Assembly: GCF_900110485.1 (NCBI RefSeq)
Contig: NZ_FODY01000022.1
Coordinates: forward strand, 18,099 to 82,098
Direction: 5' to 3'
Length of the DNA stretch: 64,000 nucleotides
Origin: Propionispora vibrioides
Lineage (GTDB): Bacteria; Bacillota; Negativicutes; Propionisporales; Propionisporaceae
Shown here: positions 8,151-16,700 of the stretch, piece after piece
Layout of the letters: the number at the start of each line of letters is the position of its first letter
How positions within the stretch are numbered: position 1 is the stretch's first letter
Notes under the pieces: generated by a model
Told to the model about the DNA's origin: nothing
Seen by the model: the letters and a program-made list of their open reading frames with translations, nothing else
Databases searched by the model: none
Translations under genes and position numbers: made by a program

Positions 8151-10184
8151 ATGAAAGTAAAAAATATGCAAAACCGATTATTGATCATGCTATTGCCATT
8201 GGTATTGGTGGGACTGAGCATCCTGGCCGGGGTCAGTTATTATCTGTCCGCCGGCGCCTTGCGCGACAGTGTCGATCAAACCGCCAAGGCGGTGGGCACC
8301 GATTACGCCAATCAGATTCAGGGTGATGTCCGGCTGATGATGGCGCAATTGGCCGATCTGGCCAGTGTGCAGCGTATCCGGTCAGGAACTGACAAGGGGC
8401 AGATCGTGGCGGCCATGGCTGAGGCTAAAGACCGGCTGGGAGCTTTTGATGCCGTGGTATTCATTTTTCCGGACGGCACGGGGCTTAACAGCGAAGGCAA
8501 TACGGCCAATTATGGCGAGCGGGATTATTTCAAAAAGGTAAAAGCCAGCAGGGACGCGGCGGTATCGGACCCGCTGGTCTCCAAGACGACCGGCAAGCTG
8601 TCGGTGGTACTGGCCGTACCGGTGATCTATAATAATCAGCTTACCGGTGTGCTGGTGGGGACGGTTTCGGTGGAAAGGCTGACTGCCAAGATTAAGGACC
8701 TGACTTTTCTGGACTCGGGCTACGGTCAGATTAGTGACGATTCAGGGCTTATCATTGCCCATCCGAAACGGCCCGATCTGGCGGGTAAGCTTAGCCTCCG
8801 GGATAAAAAGATTAATTCCGAGTTAAAGCTGCAGCAGGATGAGCTGGACGACCGGCTGATTCAACTGTTTAAAGCAGCCGCCGACGAAGGAAAACAGGCT
8901 CGCGGGGTATATTCCTTTGTGGATGGCGTGACCAGGATAGCGGTGACCACACCGGTTGATTTGCCGGGCGAGCAGCGCTGGGTGGTAACGGTAGCAGCGC
9001 CGGAGGTGGAAGCTACCCGGCAATCGTCAGCGCTGGCGAAAGCCATGCTGATCATCTCGATTATCTCGCTGCTGGTGGTTGGCTCTTTCATTGTGCTCAT
9101 CGCCAGACAGTTGGCCGGACCGATTGCGATTATCCGTGATGAATGTCTCTTGCTGGCGCAGGGTGATTTGCGTGACCGGAAGGCTAGGGTTAGAACCGAG
9201 GATGAAATCGGCCAGTTGGCGCAAGGGTTCCGGCAGATGCGGGACAATCTACGGGCGCTGGTGATGAAAATTCACTCCCAGTCGGATCAACTGGCCGCTT
9301 CCAGCGAGCAACTGACGGCCGGTGCCGGACAGTCGGCACTGGCGGTTAACCAGGTGGCCGATTCGATTACCACGGTGGCGGCCGGTTCGAGCGAACAAAT
9401 GACAGCGGTCAGAGAAACCGTCCAGGTGGTCGAGCAGATGTCAGACCATATTCAAAGGCTGGCGGAAGATACCGTTACCGTTGCCGCCCAGTCGGCCCAG
9501 GCTGCCAGCCAGGCCAATGACGGCGACGCGGCGGTCAGCCGGGCTATTGAACAGATGAATCAAATTGAAGAGACTGTTACCGGTTCGGCCCGGCTGGTAA
9601 CCGAACTGGGTGAACGGTCAAAGGAAATCGGGCAAATTGTGGCCACCATTTCCGGTATTGCCGGCCAGACTAATTTGCTGGCGCTCAATGCCGCTATTGA
9701 GGCGGCACGGGCTGGTGAGCAGGGCCGGGGCTTTGCCGTCGTGGCGGAAGAGGTGCGCAAACTGGCCGAGCAGTCGCAACTGGCGACCGAACAGATTGCC
9801 GCTTTGATCAATAGCATTCAGACGGAAACGGATGAGGCTGTAACGGCGATGAATAACGGCACGAAAGAGGTCAAGCTGGGAGCAGAGGTTGTCGATGCCG
9901 CCGGCCAGGCTTTCCGGGAGATTGTTACGCTGATCAATCAGGTTTCCGGTCAGGTGGAGGGGTTCTCGGTAGCTATTGGGCAGTTGACTCAGGGCAGCCA
10001 GCAAATCGTGGAGTCGGTCAATCAGATCGAGAATCTGAGCCGGAAGACGGCCGGCGAGGCCCAGACTGTATCGGCTGCCAGCGAGGAGCAGTCGGCTTCA
10101 ATGGAGGAAATCGCTTCCTCCAGTCAGAGCCTGGCTAATCTGGCCACGGAGCTTAGAGATTCGGTCAGCAAGTTCCAGGTATAG
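8151..10184 (+). CDS. Methyl-accepting chemotaxis protein with dCache-like sensor
   Basis: About 677 residues with a classic transmembrane MCP layout: TM1 (about 10-32), a periplasm-type Cache sensor (about 35-290; YFKKVKASRD and ISDDSGLIIAHP blocks), TM2 (about 297-320), HAMP (about 320-372), then the coiled-coil signalling domain. The hairpin tip GIAGQTNLLALNAAIEAARA near 505 is the CheA/CheW contact. Glutamine/glutamate pairs suitable for methylation flank it. The upstream in-frame ATG 8124 would add nine residues. The ligand is unknown. A stand-alone CheR lies about 390 bp downstream, which could methylate this receptor. Confidence 0.92.
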   Translation: MKVKNMQNRLLIMLLPLVLVGLSILAGVSYYLSAGALRDSVDQTAKAVGTDYANQIQGDVRLMMAQLADLASVQRIRSGTDKGQIVAAMAEAKDRLGAFDAVVFIFPDGTGLNSEGNTANYGERDYFKKVKASRDAAVSDPLVSKTTGKLSVVLAVPVIYNNQLTGVLVGTVSVERLTAKIKDLTFLDSGYGQISDDSGLIIAHPKRPDLAGKLSLRDKKINSELKLQQDELDDRLIQLFKAAADEGKQARGVYSFVDGVTRIAVTTPVDLPGEQRWVVTVAAPEVEATRQSSALAKAMLIISIISLLVVGSFIVLIARQLAGPIAIIRDECLLLAQGDLRDRKARVRTEDEIGQLAQGFRQMRDNLRALVMKIHSQSDQLAASSEQLTAGAGQSALAVNQVADSITTVAAGSSEQMTAVRETVQVVEQMSDHIQRLAEDTVTVAAQSAQAASQANDGDAAVSRAIEQMNQIEETVTGSARLVTELGERSKEIGQIVATISGIAGQTNLLALNAAIEAARAGEQGRGFAVVAEEVRKLAEQSQLATEQIAALINSIQTETDEAVTAMNNGTKEVKLGAEVVDAAGQAFREIVTLINQVSGQVEGFSVAIGQLTQGSQQIVESVNQIENLSRKTAGEAQTVSAASEEQSASMEEIASSSQSLANLATELRDSVSKFQV

Positions 10185-10208
10185 AGCCGGGGGCGCCGCT
10201 ACAGTCTT

Positions 10209-10326
10209 AAAACAGTAGATACTGGCGAGGTTAGTTTACAGCCCAGAGCGGCGGGAGGCATACCAGGAATGCTGACTGACGGCATTGAAGGAGTGGGGAA
10301 GATAGACCGCCAGCATTCACTGGTTT
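10209..10326. repeat. Possible diverged copy of hairpin family 1
   Basis: AACAGTAGATACTGGCG (10211-10227) pairs imperfectly with CGCCAGCATTCACTGGTT (10308-10325). The interior has GCGGCGGGAGGCAT and a GCAT/ATGC mini-hairpin, like the family core. Heavily diverged. Confidence 0.45.
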
Positions 10327-10361
10327 AAGGGCTGATAGGGTAACTAAGATTGGACAATAGG

Positions 10362-10397
10362 AAAAATACCGGTACTGTAGTGTGCCGGTATTTTTTT
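10362..10397 (+). terminator. Terminator upstream of cheR
   Basis: AAAATACCGGTA and TGCCGGTATTTT stem followed by T-rich sequence; closes the MCP unit. Confidence 0.8.
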
Positions 10398-10449
10398 AGT
10401 AGGATTATTGAGGATTATGTCGAATAGATAAAAAGATTATACAGCCTAA

Positions 10450-10492
10450 TACTTTATCAGTCTTAAAACGGTGGATTAAGACTGATAAAGTA
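10450..10492. repeat. Perfect 17-bp inverted repeat upstream of cheR
   Basis: TACTTTATCAGTCTTAA (10450-10466) and its exact complement (10476-10492) flank a 9-nt loop, and CTAGTG follows the right arm. There is no T tract, so it is not a terminator. The CTAGTG end resembles the outer ends of hairpin family 1; it may be a core-less copy, or an operator of cheR. Confidence 0.65.
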
Positions 10493-10570
10493 CTAGTGCG
10501 GGGCGGTCTTCGCTACAGGACGGATAACCGGATACGAAGCAGACTATAAGAAAATTTGGGGGTCGTGTAC

Positions 10571-11350
10571 ATGGACGAGAAAGACTGGGAGAGCTTTAAG
10601 CAAAAGCTGAACAACAAGTCGGGTATTAACCTGAACGATTATAAACCGGCTCAAATGCAGCGGCGGATTAGCAATTTAATGACCCGCCACGGCGTACATA
10701 CCTATATGGACTTTTTTGCTCTCATTGAGCGTAATCCAGTGCTATATAAGGATTTTATCGACTACCTGACCATCAACGTTACCGAGTTTTTCCGGACGCC
10801 GGAAAAGTTCAGCGAGCTGGAGAGTAAGGTTCTGCCCGAGCTATTGGCGAAAAGTCCGAAGCTGAATATCTGGAGTGCCGGCTGCTCTATTGGGGCTGAG
10901 CCTTATTCGCTGGCGATGATTCTGGCCGACATGACGCCCAATACCAGACACCGGATTCTGGCAAGCGATCTGGATGTGGAAATTCTGGCCAAAGCACAGA
11001 AAGGCATCTATACCAGCAATGAATTTAAGAATATTTCCCAAAGCCGGGCCAGCAAGCATTTCAAGCAGGAAAATGGTCAGTATGTGATCAGCAATGACAT
11101 CAAATCCCGTGTGGAATTTAAGCGGCATAACCTGCTCTTGGATAAGTTCGATTCCGGTTTTGATCTGATACTCTGCCGCAATGTGGTTATTTATTTCACG
11201 GAAGAGGCCAAGGATGCCCTGTACCGGCGGTTTTTGGCAGCCCTTAAACCGGGCGGCGTGCTGTTCGTCGGCGGTACCGAGGCTATTTTGAATTTCCGGG
11301 AGATTGGCTTCCAGCAATACCTGCCGTTCTTCTATCGTAAGCCTTTTTAG
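10571..11350 (+). CDS. cheR: CheR-type protein-glutamate methyltransferase
   Basis: 259 residues. The N-terminal all-helical CheR domain (about 1-70) is followed by a SAM methyltransferase fold with the SAM loop NIWSAGCSIGAEPYSLAMIL near 97-116, FDLILCRNVVIYF, and a late KPGGVLFVGGTEAI. CheR transfers methyl groups from SAM to receptor glutamates for adaptation. It has no TPR or other extension. ATG 10571 follows GGGGGT; upstream alternatives lack support. It is isolated from a che operon, with an MCP just upstream as the nearest partner. Its TAG stop sits at the edge of a hairpin repeat. Confidence 0.93.
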   Translation: MDEKDWESFKQKLNNKSGINLNDYKPAQMQRRISNLMTRHGVHTYMDFFALIERNPVLYKDFIDYLTINVTEFFRTPEKFSELESKVLPELLAKSPKLNIWSAGCSIGAEPYSLAMILADMTPNTRHRILASDLDVEILAKAQKGIYTSNEFKNISQSRASKHFKQENGQYVISNDIKSRVEFKRHNLLLDKFDSGFDLILCRNVVIYFTEEAKDALYRRFLAALKPGGVLFVGGTEAILNFREIGFQQYLPFFYRKPF

Positions 11351-11455
11351 ACACCTTGATAAGCTTGTAGGGATTATTTCGTCCCCAAGGCGGCGGAAAG
11401 GCCGCACATATCGGACCTATGCGATGAGCGGAAAAAGGCTGTAAGCTTATCTATG
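11351..11455. repeat. Hairpin element family 1, short copy
   Basis: GATAAGCTTGTAG (11358-11370) pairs with CTGTAAGCTTATC (11439-11451). The interior on the plus strand has AAGGCGGCGG, then CATAT-CGGACC-TATG, then GGAAAAAGGCTG, the family order. It lacks the longer arms of the full copies. Confidence 0.65.
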
Positions 11456-11480
11456 TAGTTAGATGACGCAAGATGCCGGT

Positions 11481-12644
11481 CTAGAGGGCACCCCAGTCGG
11501 ATAGCAGGCGGAACATAGCCGTCAACTGGTTGAGCAGCACTCGCGGCAGCGTGCGTTCCTCAATCGCCTGAGCGGCGACGATATCCACCGTTTTTACCGG
11601 CTGATCGTTGACGTAAAAAATAATTTCCCCGATTTTTTGCCCCTGGTATACAGGGGCTTTTAGTTTATCCGGCAGGTCGGTTTTCACAGTTACGTGAGGC
11701 AAATCCTCGGTCGCCACGGTTAGAGCGGCATAAGTTGTCGCTAAGGCATCCACCTCACCGGCAAAGCCGTCCTCAACGGGAAGTACGGCGACGATTTCAT
11801 TCTCCTGGGCAAATTCATAGAGATCAAAGGCGTTGAAGCCGTATTTGAGCAACTGCATGGAATCGTACCAGCGGTTATGATCATGGAGCACTACGGCGAT
11901 AAGCTTCTGATTGCCCCTGGTGGCACTGGATACCAGGCAGGGGCCGGCTTCACCGGTCGTGCCGGTCTTGACTCCGTCGGCATCGTCCAGCATCCATAGC
12001 AGTTTGTTGGTGTTGCGTAAGTTTACGTCATGGCCCTGGCCCCGTTTGTCCAGCCATTCGATGGTAGTTTCTTTCGTATTGACAATGTCAGCAAAGATAG
12101 GATTATTTAGAGCATAGCGGGACATCCAGGCCAGATCGAAGGCCGTGGAATAGTGACCGGCGGCGCTTAGACCGTTGGGGTTGCAGAAATGACTGTGCAG
12201 CGCGCCTAAGGCCGCCGCCTTTTGATTCATCAAATCGACAAAAGCCTCGCTGGAACCGGCCAGATATTCGGCAATGGCGACAGCAGCGTCGTTGCCGGAA
12301 CGGAGCAATAGGCCTGTCACCAGTTCACGAAGGGAGATGAGCTGACCGGGATACAGGTGCATGGAGGAGCCTGGCGTGGACGAGGCTTTGACGCTGACTT
12401 TGGTCATTTCATCCAGCCGGCCGCTTTCGATGGCCAGGATCGCGGTCAGAATTTTGGTGGTGCTGGCCGGGGCGCCCCGTTTGTTCATATTTTTGTTATA
12501 GAGAACCTGCCCTGTTTTGGCATCCATTAAGATAGCGGCGTTGGCCTTGATGTCCGGCACCGCCGCTGCTGCTGCCCCGGCTGCTGGATAGAGGAGCAGG
12601 ACCAAGGCGAGCAGGCAGGAGCAAAGACAGTTTGTAACAGCCAT
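11481..12644 (-). CDS. dacF: D-alanyl-D-alanine carboxypeptidase, DacB/DacF (PBP5) family
   Basis: 387-residue secreted class C low-molecular-weight PBP that removes the terminal D-Ala from peptidoglycan stem peptides. It has an N-terminal signal peptide (hydrophobic to an AAAAA stretch near residue 28), SxxK as STTK (61-64), SGN (116-118) and KTG (226-228), then a beta-rich C-terminal domain. ATG 12644 is chosen for the GGGAGGG site 6 nt before it; a longer form from 12671 has no site. Vegetative and sporulation-specific members look alike, so the exact paralogue name is tentative. A hairpin element lies directly upstream. Confidence 0.92.
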   Translation of the reverse strand: MAVTNCLCSCLLALVLLLYPAAGAAAAAVPDIKANAAILMDAKTGQVLYNKNMNKRGAPASTTKILTAILAIESGRLDEMTKVSVKASSTPGSSMHLYPGQLISLRELVTGLLLRSGNDAAVAIAEYLAGSSEAFVDLMNQKAAALGALHSHFCNPNGLSAAGHYSTAFDLAWMSRYALNNPIFADIVNTKETTIEWLDKRGQGHDVNLRNTNKLLWMLDDADGVKTGTTGEAGPCLVSSATRGNQKLIAVVLHDHNRWYDSMQLLKYGFNAFDLYEFAQENEIVAVLPVEDGFAGEVDALATTYAALTVATEDLPHVTVKTDLPDKLKAPVYQGQKIGEIIFYVNDQPVKTVDIVAAQAIEERTLPRVLLNQLTAMFRLLSDWGAL

Positions 12645-12670
12645 GATAACCCTCCCGGCAATAGTAGTCA

Positions 12671-12827
12671 CTAGTACTTTGGCAGCTCCAAGCCGGTGAA
12701 TACTGACGGTCTATTTGCCGCAACCCTTCGTTGTAGTCAGTCTGCATACTTCCGGTATGCTTTTACGTCTGGTGTTGTGAAAAATAGCCTCGCCATGATC
12801 CTGCCGTTTGAGGACCGACAAGGTACT
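12671..12827. repeat. Hairpin element family 1, diverged copy
   Basis: Outer arms AGTACTTTGGCAGCTCC (left) and the complement of AGTACCTTGTCGGTCCTC (right) pair imperfectly. On the minus strand the centre reads GCATAC-CGGAA-GTATGC followed by ACTACAACGAAGG and GCGGCAAATAGACCG, matching the family core except for the missing AAGGCGGAG block. It sits in the dacF 5' region. Confidence 0.65.
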
Positions 12828-12908
12828 CGCCTCTTTCTTTATCCATATATATTTAGCAGGTGGCAGGTTCATGCCGGATGTTGTAGAGAAAGAAGGCATT
12901 TGGCCGGA

Positions 12909-13301
12909 TTATTCGTAAGGGTACGGTTTTAGCTGTTGCCAGTGGTTTTGGATCAATTGTTCATAGCGCATCATAGCTGCTGTCCGTTCGTTGCGCAGAG
13001 CCTGAATGGAGCTTAAGAGCTGCTGATTAAAGTGGTATATCTTGTGCTTGGGAATTACGACCGGTTTGGCGTATTCCTGCAGCTTGGTGGCTACCTTGGC
13101 ATTGCTTCGCCCGCATTTTAGGAAAACAGCCGGCTCCAGCAAGTCCGAGCCATCATAGCGGTTAATCAGGCAATTGGGCTCCAGGCGGTCAAGGATATTT
13201 TTGGTTTCTCCCTCATAGATCAGAGCCTGTTGACAACCAGGGCAGGTATTGGTCGCAGGGGAAAGCCAGGTATTACAATTAAGACAGATAAAGCCGGTCA
13301 T
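12909..13301 (-). CDS. Hypothetical zinc-ribbon protein
   Basis: 130 residues, family not recognised. The N-terminus has a CxxC pair (C6, C9) and a second pair (C20, C23), a treble-clef or zinc-ribbon signature. The remainder is helical with a further lone cysteine. A GGAGG site precedes ATG 13301 on this strand, supporting it as a real gene. It is divergent from the Crp/Fnr gene and downstream of nothing obvious. Zinc binding is likely; any nucleic acid or protein partner is unknown. Confidence 0.65.
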   Translation of the reverse strand: MTGFICLNCNTWLSPATNTCPGCQQALIYEGETKNILDRLEPNCLINRYDGSDLLEPAVFLKCGRSNAKVATKLQEYAKPVVIPKHKIYHFNQQLLSSIQALRNERTAAMMRYEQLIQNHWQQLKPYPYE

Positions 13302-13510
13302 GACGGCACCTCCGTAGCTTTTCGCGGCGACCGGCCAGACGCCTGGCCGCCGTAGATATTGTCAGTAGTAAACTGCCCGGAAAGGAAGAAAAATATTTAC
13401 TCCCCACGGCGCTGGGAATAAAACCTAGGTGATGCTTGCAGGATTTAGGCTACCGCTTCACTAATTATTATGTAGTAGTAGGCCATTTCTGTCATATTGA
13501 GGTGTAGTGT

Positions 13511-14185
13511 GTGAAACAGTTGAATGAAATACCGATATTTTCCGATTTGGCGGAAGAACAATTGAGGCAGATTGAGACTTGTACCACCGATCGGCTGTAT
13601 CGTAAAGGCATGATTATTTTTATGGAAGGCCAGCCTGGCGAAGGGTTCCATTATATACAGCAGGGAAGAGTTAAAATCGTTAAAATATCCGATGACGGGC
13701 GGGAACACATTATTCATCTGCTAGATGAAGGCGATATTTTTGCCGGTGTGGTCCTGTTTAACACCGCGCCTTATCCGGCGACTGCCGTGGCGTTGGAGGA
13801 TTGCCGGATCGGCGTGATAAAAAACAGCGATTTGGAACAGCTGGCACTGCATAACAACGCGCTGGCCATGCATCTGATCAAGGCGATCAATCAGCGGCTG
13901 CTTTATGCCCAGCAGAAAATCGCCAATCTGGCGCTGCATGATGTTACAGCCCGGACGGCGGAAGTGCTGCTGCGGCTGGGTAAAGAAAAAGGGCGGCGCA
14001 ATGCCAACGGCCAGATTATCATTGAAATGACGCTGTCGCGGCAGGATTTGGCCAGTTTGGTGGGGACGACGCGAGAGACAGTCACCCGTACGCTAAGTTC
14101 GCTGAAAAAGAGTAAGGTCATTGATTTTGACAGCGGCAGCATGGTCATTCTGGACGAAGCGGCCCTGACGGAATATTTGCCTTAG
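13511..14185 (+). CDS. Crp/Fnr-family transcriptional regulator
   Basis: 224 residues: cyclic-nucleotide-binding-like beta barrel (about 10-120), long dimer helix, and C-terminal winged HTH with LSRQDLASLVGTTRETVTRT as the recognition region. The barrel lacks the four-cysteine iron-sulfur ligands of FNR (only scattered C24 and C98) and the full cAMP-binding RS motif, so the effector is unknown. It starts at GTG 13511 after GAGGTG. Redox or gas sensing is common for such anaerobe regulators but is only inference here. It is followed by a bidirectional terminator. Confidence 0.9.
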   Translation: MKQLNEIPIFSDLAEEQLRQIETCTTDRLYRKGMIIFMEGQPGEGFHYIQQGRVKIVKISDDGREHIIHLLDEGDIFAGVVLFNTAPYPATAVALEDCRIGVIKNSDLEQLALHNNALAMHLIKAINQRLLYAQQKIANLALHDVTARTAEVLLRLGKEKGRRNANGQIIIEMTLSRQDLASLVGTTRETVTRTLSSLKKSKVIDFDSGSMVILDEAALTEYLP

Positions 14186-14189
14186 AATG

Positions 14190-14238
14190 AAAAAGGCTGA
14201 CGTTTTTGCCTGGTGAAAGCATAACGTCAGCCTTTTTT
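14190..14238. terminator. Bidirectional terminator
   Basis: AAAAAGGCTGACGTT (14190-14204) and AACGTCAGCCTTTTTT (14223-14238) form a strong stem with A and T flanks, serving the regulator and the convergent FtsA-like gene. Confidence 0.92.
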
Positions 14239-16375
14239 ATTCGATAATAGTTTTTAAACTGTCGCCCTGTTTTATGGGAGAGGTATACTCGGTGGGCTGG
14301 TCATTTAGGAGCAGGGTGACTTTGGCTGTTGGCGGCAGGGAACGGGGATTGAATCGGGCCGCCAGCAGCGCGTCGCTGATGATCGGGGCGGGCCTTTCCA
14401 ATGAGGTCAGTTCCAGCACGCTGCCCGAGGGGACCGGGGTGTTCGGCGTGCAGGGCTTACCGTTTAAGGTGATGGTGTGCTGCACAGTGGGGATGGAGCA
14501 GGGTTTGCCGTTAAAGTTGATAACAATCTGCCGTTCCGTTGCCGGGGCGATGCCGAGAATGTCGCTGGCTGTTGGCGCAGCAGGCGGCGTGAGGGTAATG
14601 GCATCGCCAGGCTTGACTTTAGTCGACAGGCGGGCGGCTAATTCCTGGCCGCTACGGTGAATAACCGGCTGGGGGCGGACCTGGTAGCGCCGTTCTGTAC
14701 CGTTGATTTGATAAATATACTCTATAGAGGAACCGGTGTGGCCGGTTGCTGCCAATACTTCGGCCAATGTGACCGGCAGTTGACAAATAACGGAGGCACG
14801 GTCGGTCAACTGGGTGTCGGCGGCGGCCGGTTGTCCGTTGACGGTAATGACCGGTTCAATGAGGCATTGGCTGTCGTTAAGGGTAATGGTATAAGGGGCG
14901 GGGATATCCATCACCTCGCTAAGGGCCGGCGACGGTGTGGTTCCGTCGATGCCGGGCGTGACGCGGAGAATATCGTTTTCGGCGACAGCATCGTCGTAGG
15001 AGGCCGGCTGGCCGTTGAGCAGAATAGAGCCTGGTGTACAGCGGGTGCCTGGTATAAATTTGGTCTGTCCGTTCACGCTAATGGTGATACCGAGGCCTGG
15101 CCGACCATGGAGACTGCGGATGTCAATGCCTGCTGCCAGCAGAGCGTCGGCGACTGTTAAATTGCCGAGGTTGAATAAATGGAGCGGAGTATCGTTTAAG
15201 GTAACGTTGACAAAGTTGAGTGTCCGGCTGCCTGACAGCTTTAAAATGCCCAGGGGAGTGACGGCGTCCGGTGTTTGGAGCGGCGCCGGAATGTTGACCA
15301 GGCCGTCGATGGTTTCCGGACGGCGGATGGCTACGCGCCCTGCTGGTACGTCCAAGGCCTGAGCCAGCGCTTCGGGCAGCATGGGTGTCAGTGAACCGCC
15401 GCCGACGAGCAATACTGCCTGTGGTGCCGTTGTATTGAGTTCGAGAATTTGTGTGGCAATCGCCTGGGCCAATTGGCCTACGGTGGGAGCGATGGCGTCG
15501 AGGATCTCCTGTACGCTTACTTTGTGTGTACAGCCGAGCACATCGACAAAAGACACTTTTTTTGTTTTACCGCTTAACTGGCGCTTTAATTTTTCCGCCA
15601 CGTTGAAATCCAGCAAGTAGGATTGGGAAATGGCCTCGGTAATTTCATCGCCGGCACAGGGAACCATGCCGAAGCCGATGACCGAACCTTCCCGGGTAAT
15701 GGCAACGTCGGAGGTGCCTGCCCCGACATCGACCAGCGTCAGGTTCAGGTGGCGCATGGTGGGCGGGATCAACACGCTGATGGCGGCAATCGGTTCGAGT
15801 GTAAGAGTTGCCATTTCCAGACCGACCGTCTGAATAGCCGATTGCAGGGAGTCAATAACCTGGCGCGGCAGGAAGGTTGCGATAATTTCAATGGTGGCGA
15901 TTTTCCCGCGCTGCCCGATCAGACTTTTCAGCACCGATTGATCCAGTGAAAAAGTTACGACACTGTAGCCTACACAATAATACAGGGTAGGATCGGCTAC
16001 GGCATTGGAGGTGGCCAGTTGGTGCTGGGCCGCCTGAATGGCGGCAAGCTCCAGGGCGTGTTCGTCCTCGGCGGTCAGAAGCCGGCCATGGGTTTCCAAC
16101 TGGGCTGTCGAACGGATGGTGCATAAAGCCCGGCCGGCGGCGGCCACCGATACTTTTTTCAGCGGGCCGCAGTTTTGCTCCAACCGTTTTTTAACGCTGT
16201 CCAGGATGCTGGCGACTTCCATGACGTCGTGAATTTGTCCGTCCAGCATGGCCCGTGTGTGATGCTCCTGGCGGTCGGAGGCCAGCAGCCGGATGGCTGT
16301 ACCGGTTTGCTCGCCGACCAGGCCGATAACGCTGCGCGTGCCGATATCCAGAGCGAAAAACATTTGTTTTTGCAT
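14237..16375 (-). CDS. FtsA-like actin-fold ATPase with C-terminal beta-repeat extension
   Basis: 712 residues. Residues 1-350 are an FtsA/PilM-type actin-like ATPase: phosphate-1 loop FALDIGTRSV, SVAAAGRAL, a SHS2-like insertion, phosphate-2 VDVGAGTSDVAI and adenosine motif LLVGGGSLTPM. Residues about 375-712 have no FtsA counterpart. They contain at least five related units built on (I/L)-x-(V/L/F)-NG-(Q/K)-P, plus two longer units beginning DALLAAGIDIRSL and DALLAARFNPRSL. The canonical FtsA C-terminal membrane helix is absent. It is not in the dcw cluster, so it is probably an accessory paralogue rather than the division FtsA. The start has GAGGTG upstream. Confidence 0.8.
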   Translation of the reverse strand: MQKQMFFALDIGTRSVIGLVGEQTGTAIRLLASDRQEHHTRAMLDGQIHDVMEVASILDSVKKRLEQNCGPLKKVSVAAAGRALCTIRSTAQLETHGRLLTAEDEHALELAAIQAAQHQLATSNAVADPTLYYCVGYSVVTFSLDQSVLKSLIGQRGKIATIEIIATFLPRQVIDSLQSAIQTVGLEMATLTLEPIAAISVLIPPTMRHLNLTLVDVGAGTSDVAITREGSVIGFGMVPCAGDEITEAISQSYLLDFNVAEKLKRQLSGKTKKVSFVDVLGCTHKVSVQEILDAIAPTVGQLAQAIATQILELNTTAPQAVLLVGGGSLTPMLPEALAQALDVPAGRVAIRRPETIDGLVNIPAPLQTPDAVTPLGILKLSGSRTLNFVNVTLNDTPLHLFNLGNLTVADALLAAGIDIRSLHGRPGLGITISVNGQTKFIPGTRCTPGSILLNGQPASYDDAVAENDILRVTPGIDGTTPSPALSEVMDIPAPYTITLNDSQCLIEPVITVNGQPAAADTQLTDRASVICQLPVTLAEVLAATGHTGSSIEYIYQINGTERRYQVRPQPVIHRSGQELAARLSTKVKPGDAITLTPPAAPTASDILGIAPATERQIVINFNGKPCSIPTVQHTITLNGKPCTPNTPVPSGSVLELTSLERPAPIISDALLAARFNPRSLPPTAKVTLLLNDQPTEYTSPIKQGDSLKTIIE

Positions 16376-16460
16376 CAGTACACCTCGAATGGAGAGTATC
16401 TTAAAATATTTACTATTTCGAGTTTAATAGACAATTTCCTCTTTGTTGTATGGGAAATTA

Positions 16461-16647
16461 AGCAGCCGTTGATTTATTTCCGGACATGTTTCTTATTGTC
16501 AGACTTCGTTTGGGACGGTATGGAAAAAGCAAGTGAAATATCCCGGGGAACCGTAAAAACAGTTGGGCTAGTTTCGGGGTTTTGCTGACGTAGCCAGGCA
16601 GAAGGGATTCGTCTGGATGCACAGTGCGAATAAATCAGTGGTTCTCA
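16461..16647. repeat. Hairpin element family 2, copy A (diverged)
   Basis: The left end AGCAGCCGTTGATTTATT and right end AATAAATCAGTGGTTCTC are imperfect inverted repeats. The interior shares GGGGTTTTGCTGACGTAGCCAG and GTGCGAATAAATCAG with the other copies. It fills most of the 325-bp gap between two divergent genes. Confidence 0.7.
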
Positions 16648-16700
16648 GCTAAATATGGTAAAATAAGAAAAACAGGAGGAGCGTTGGGGAGGTTAGTGTC

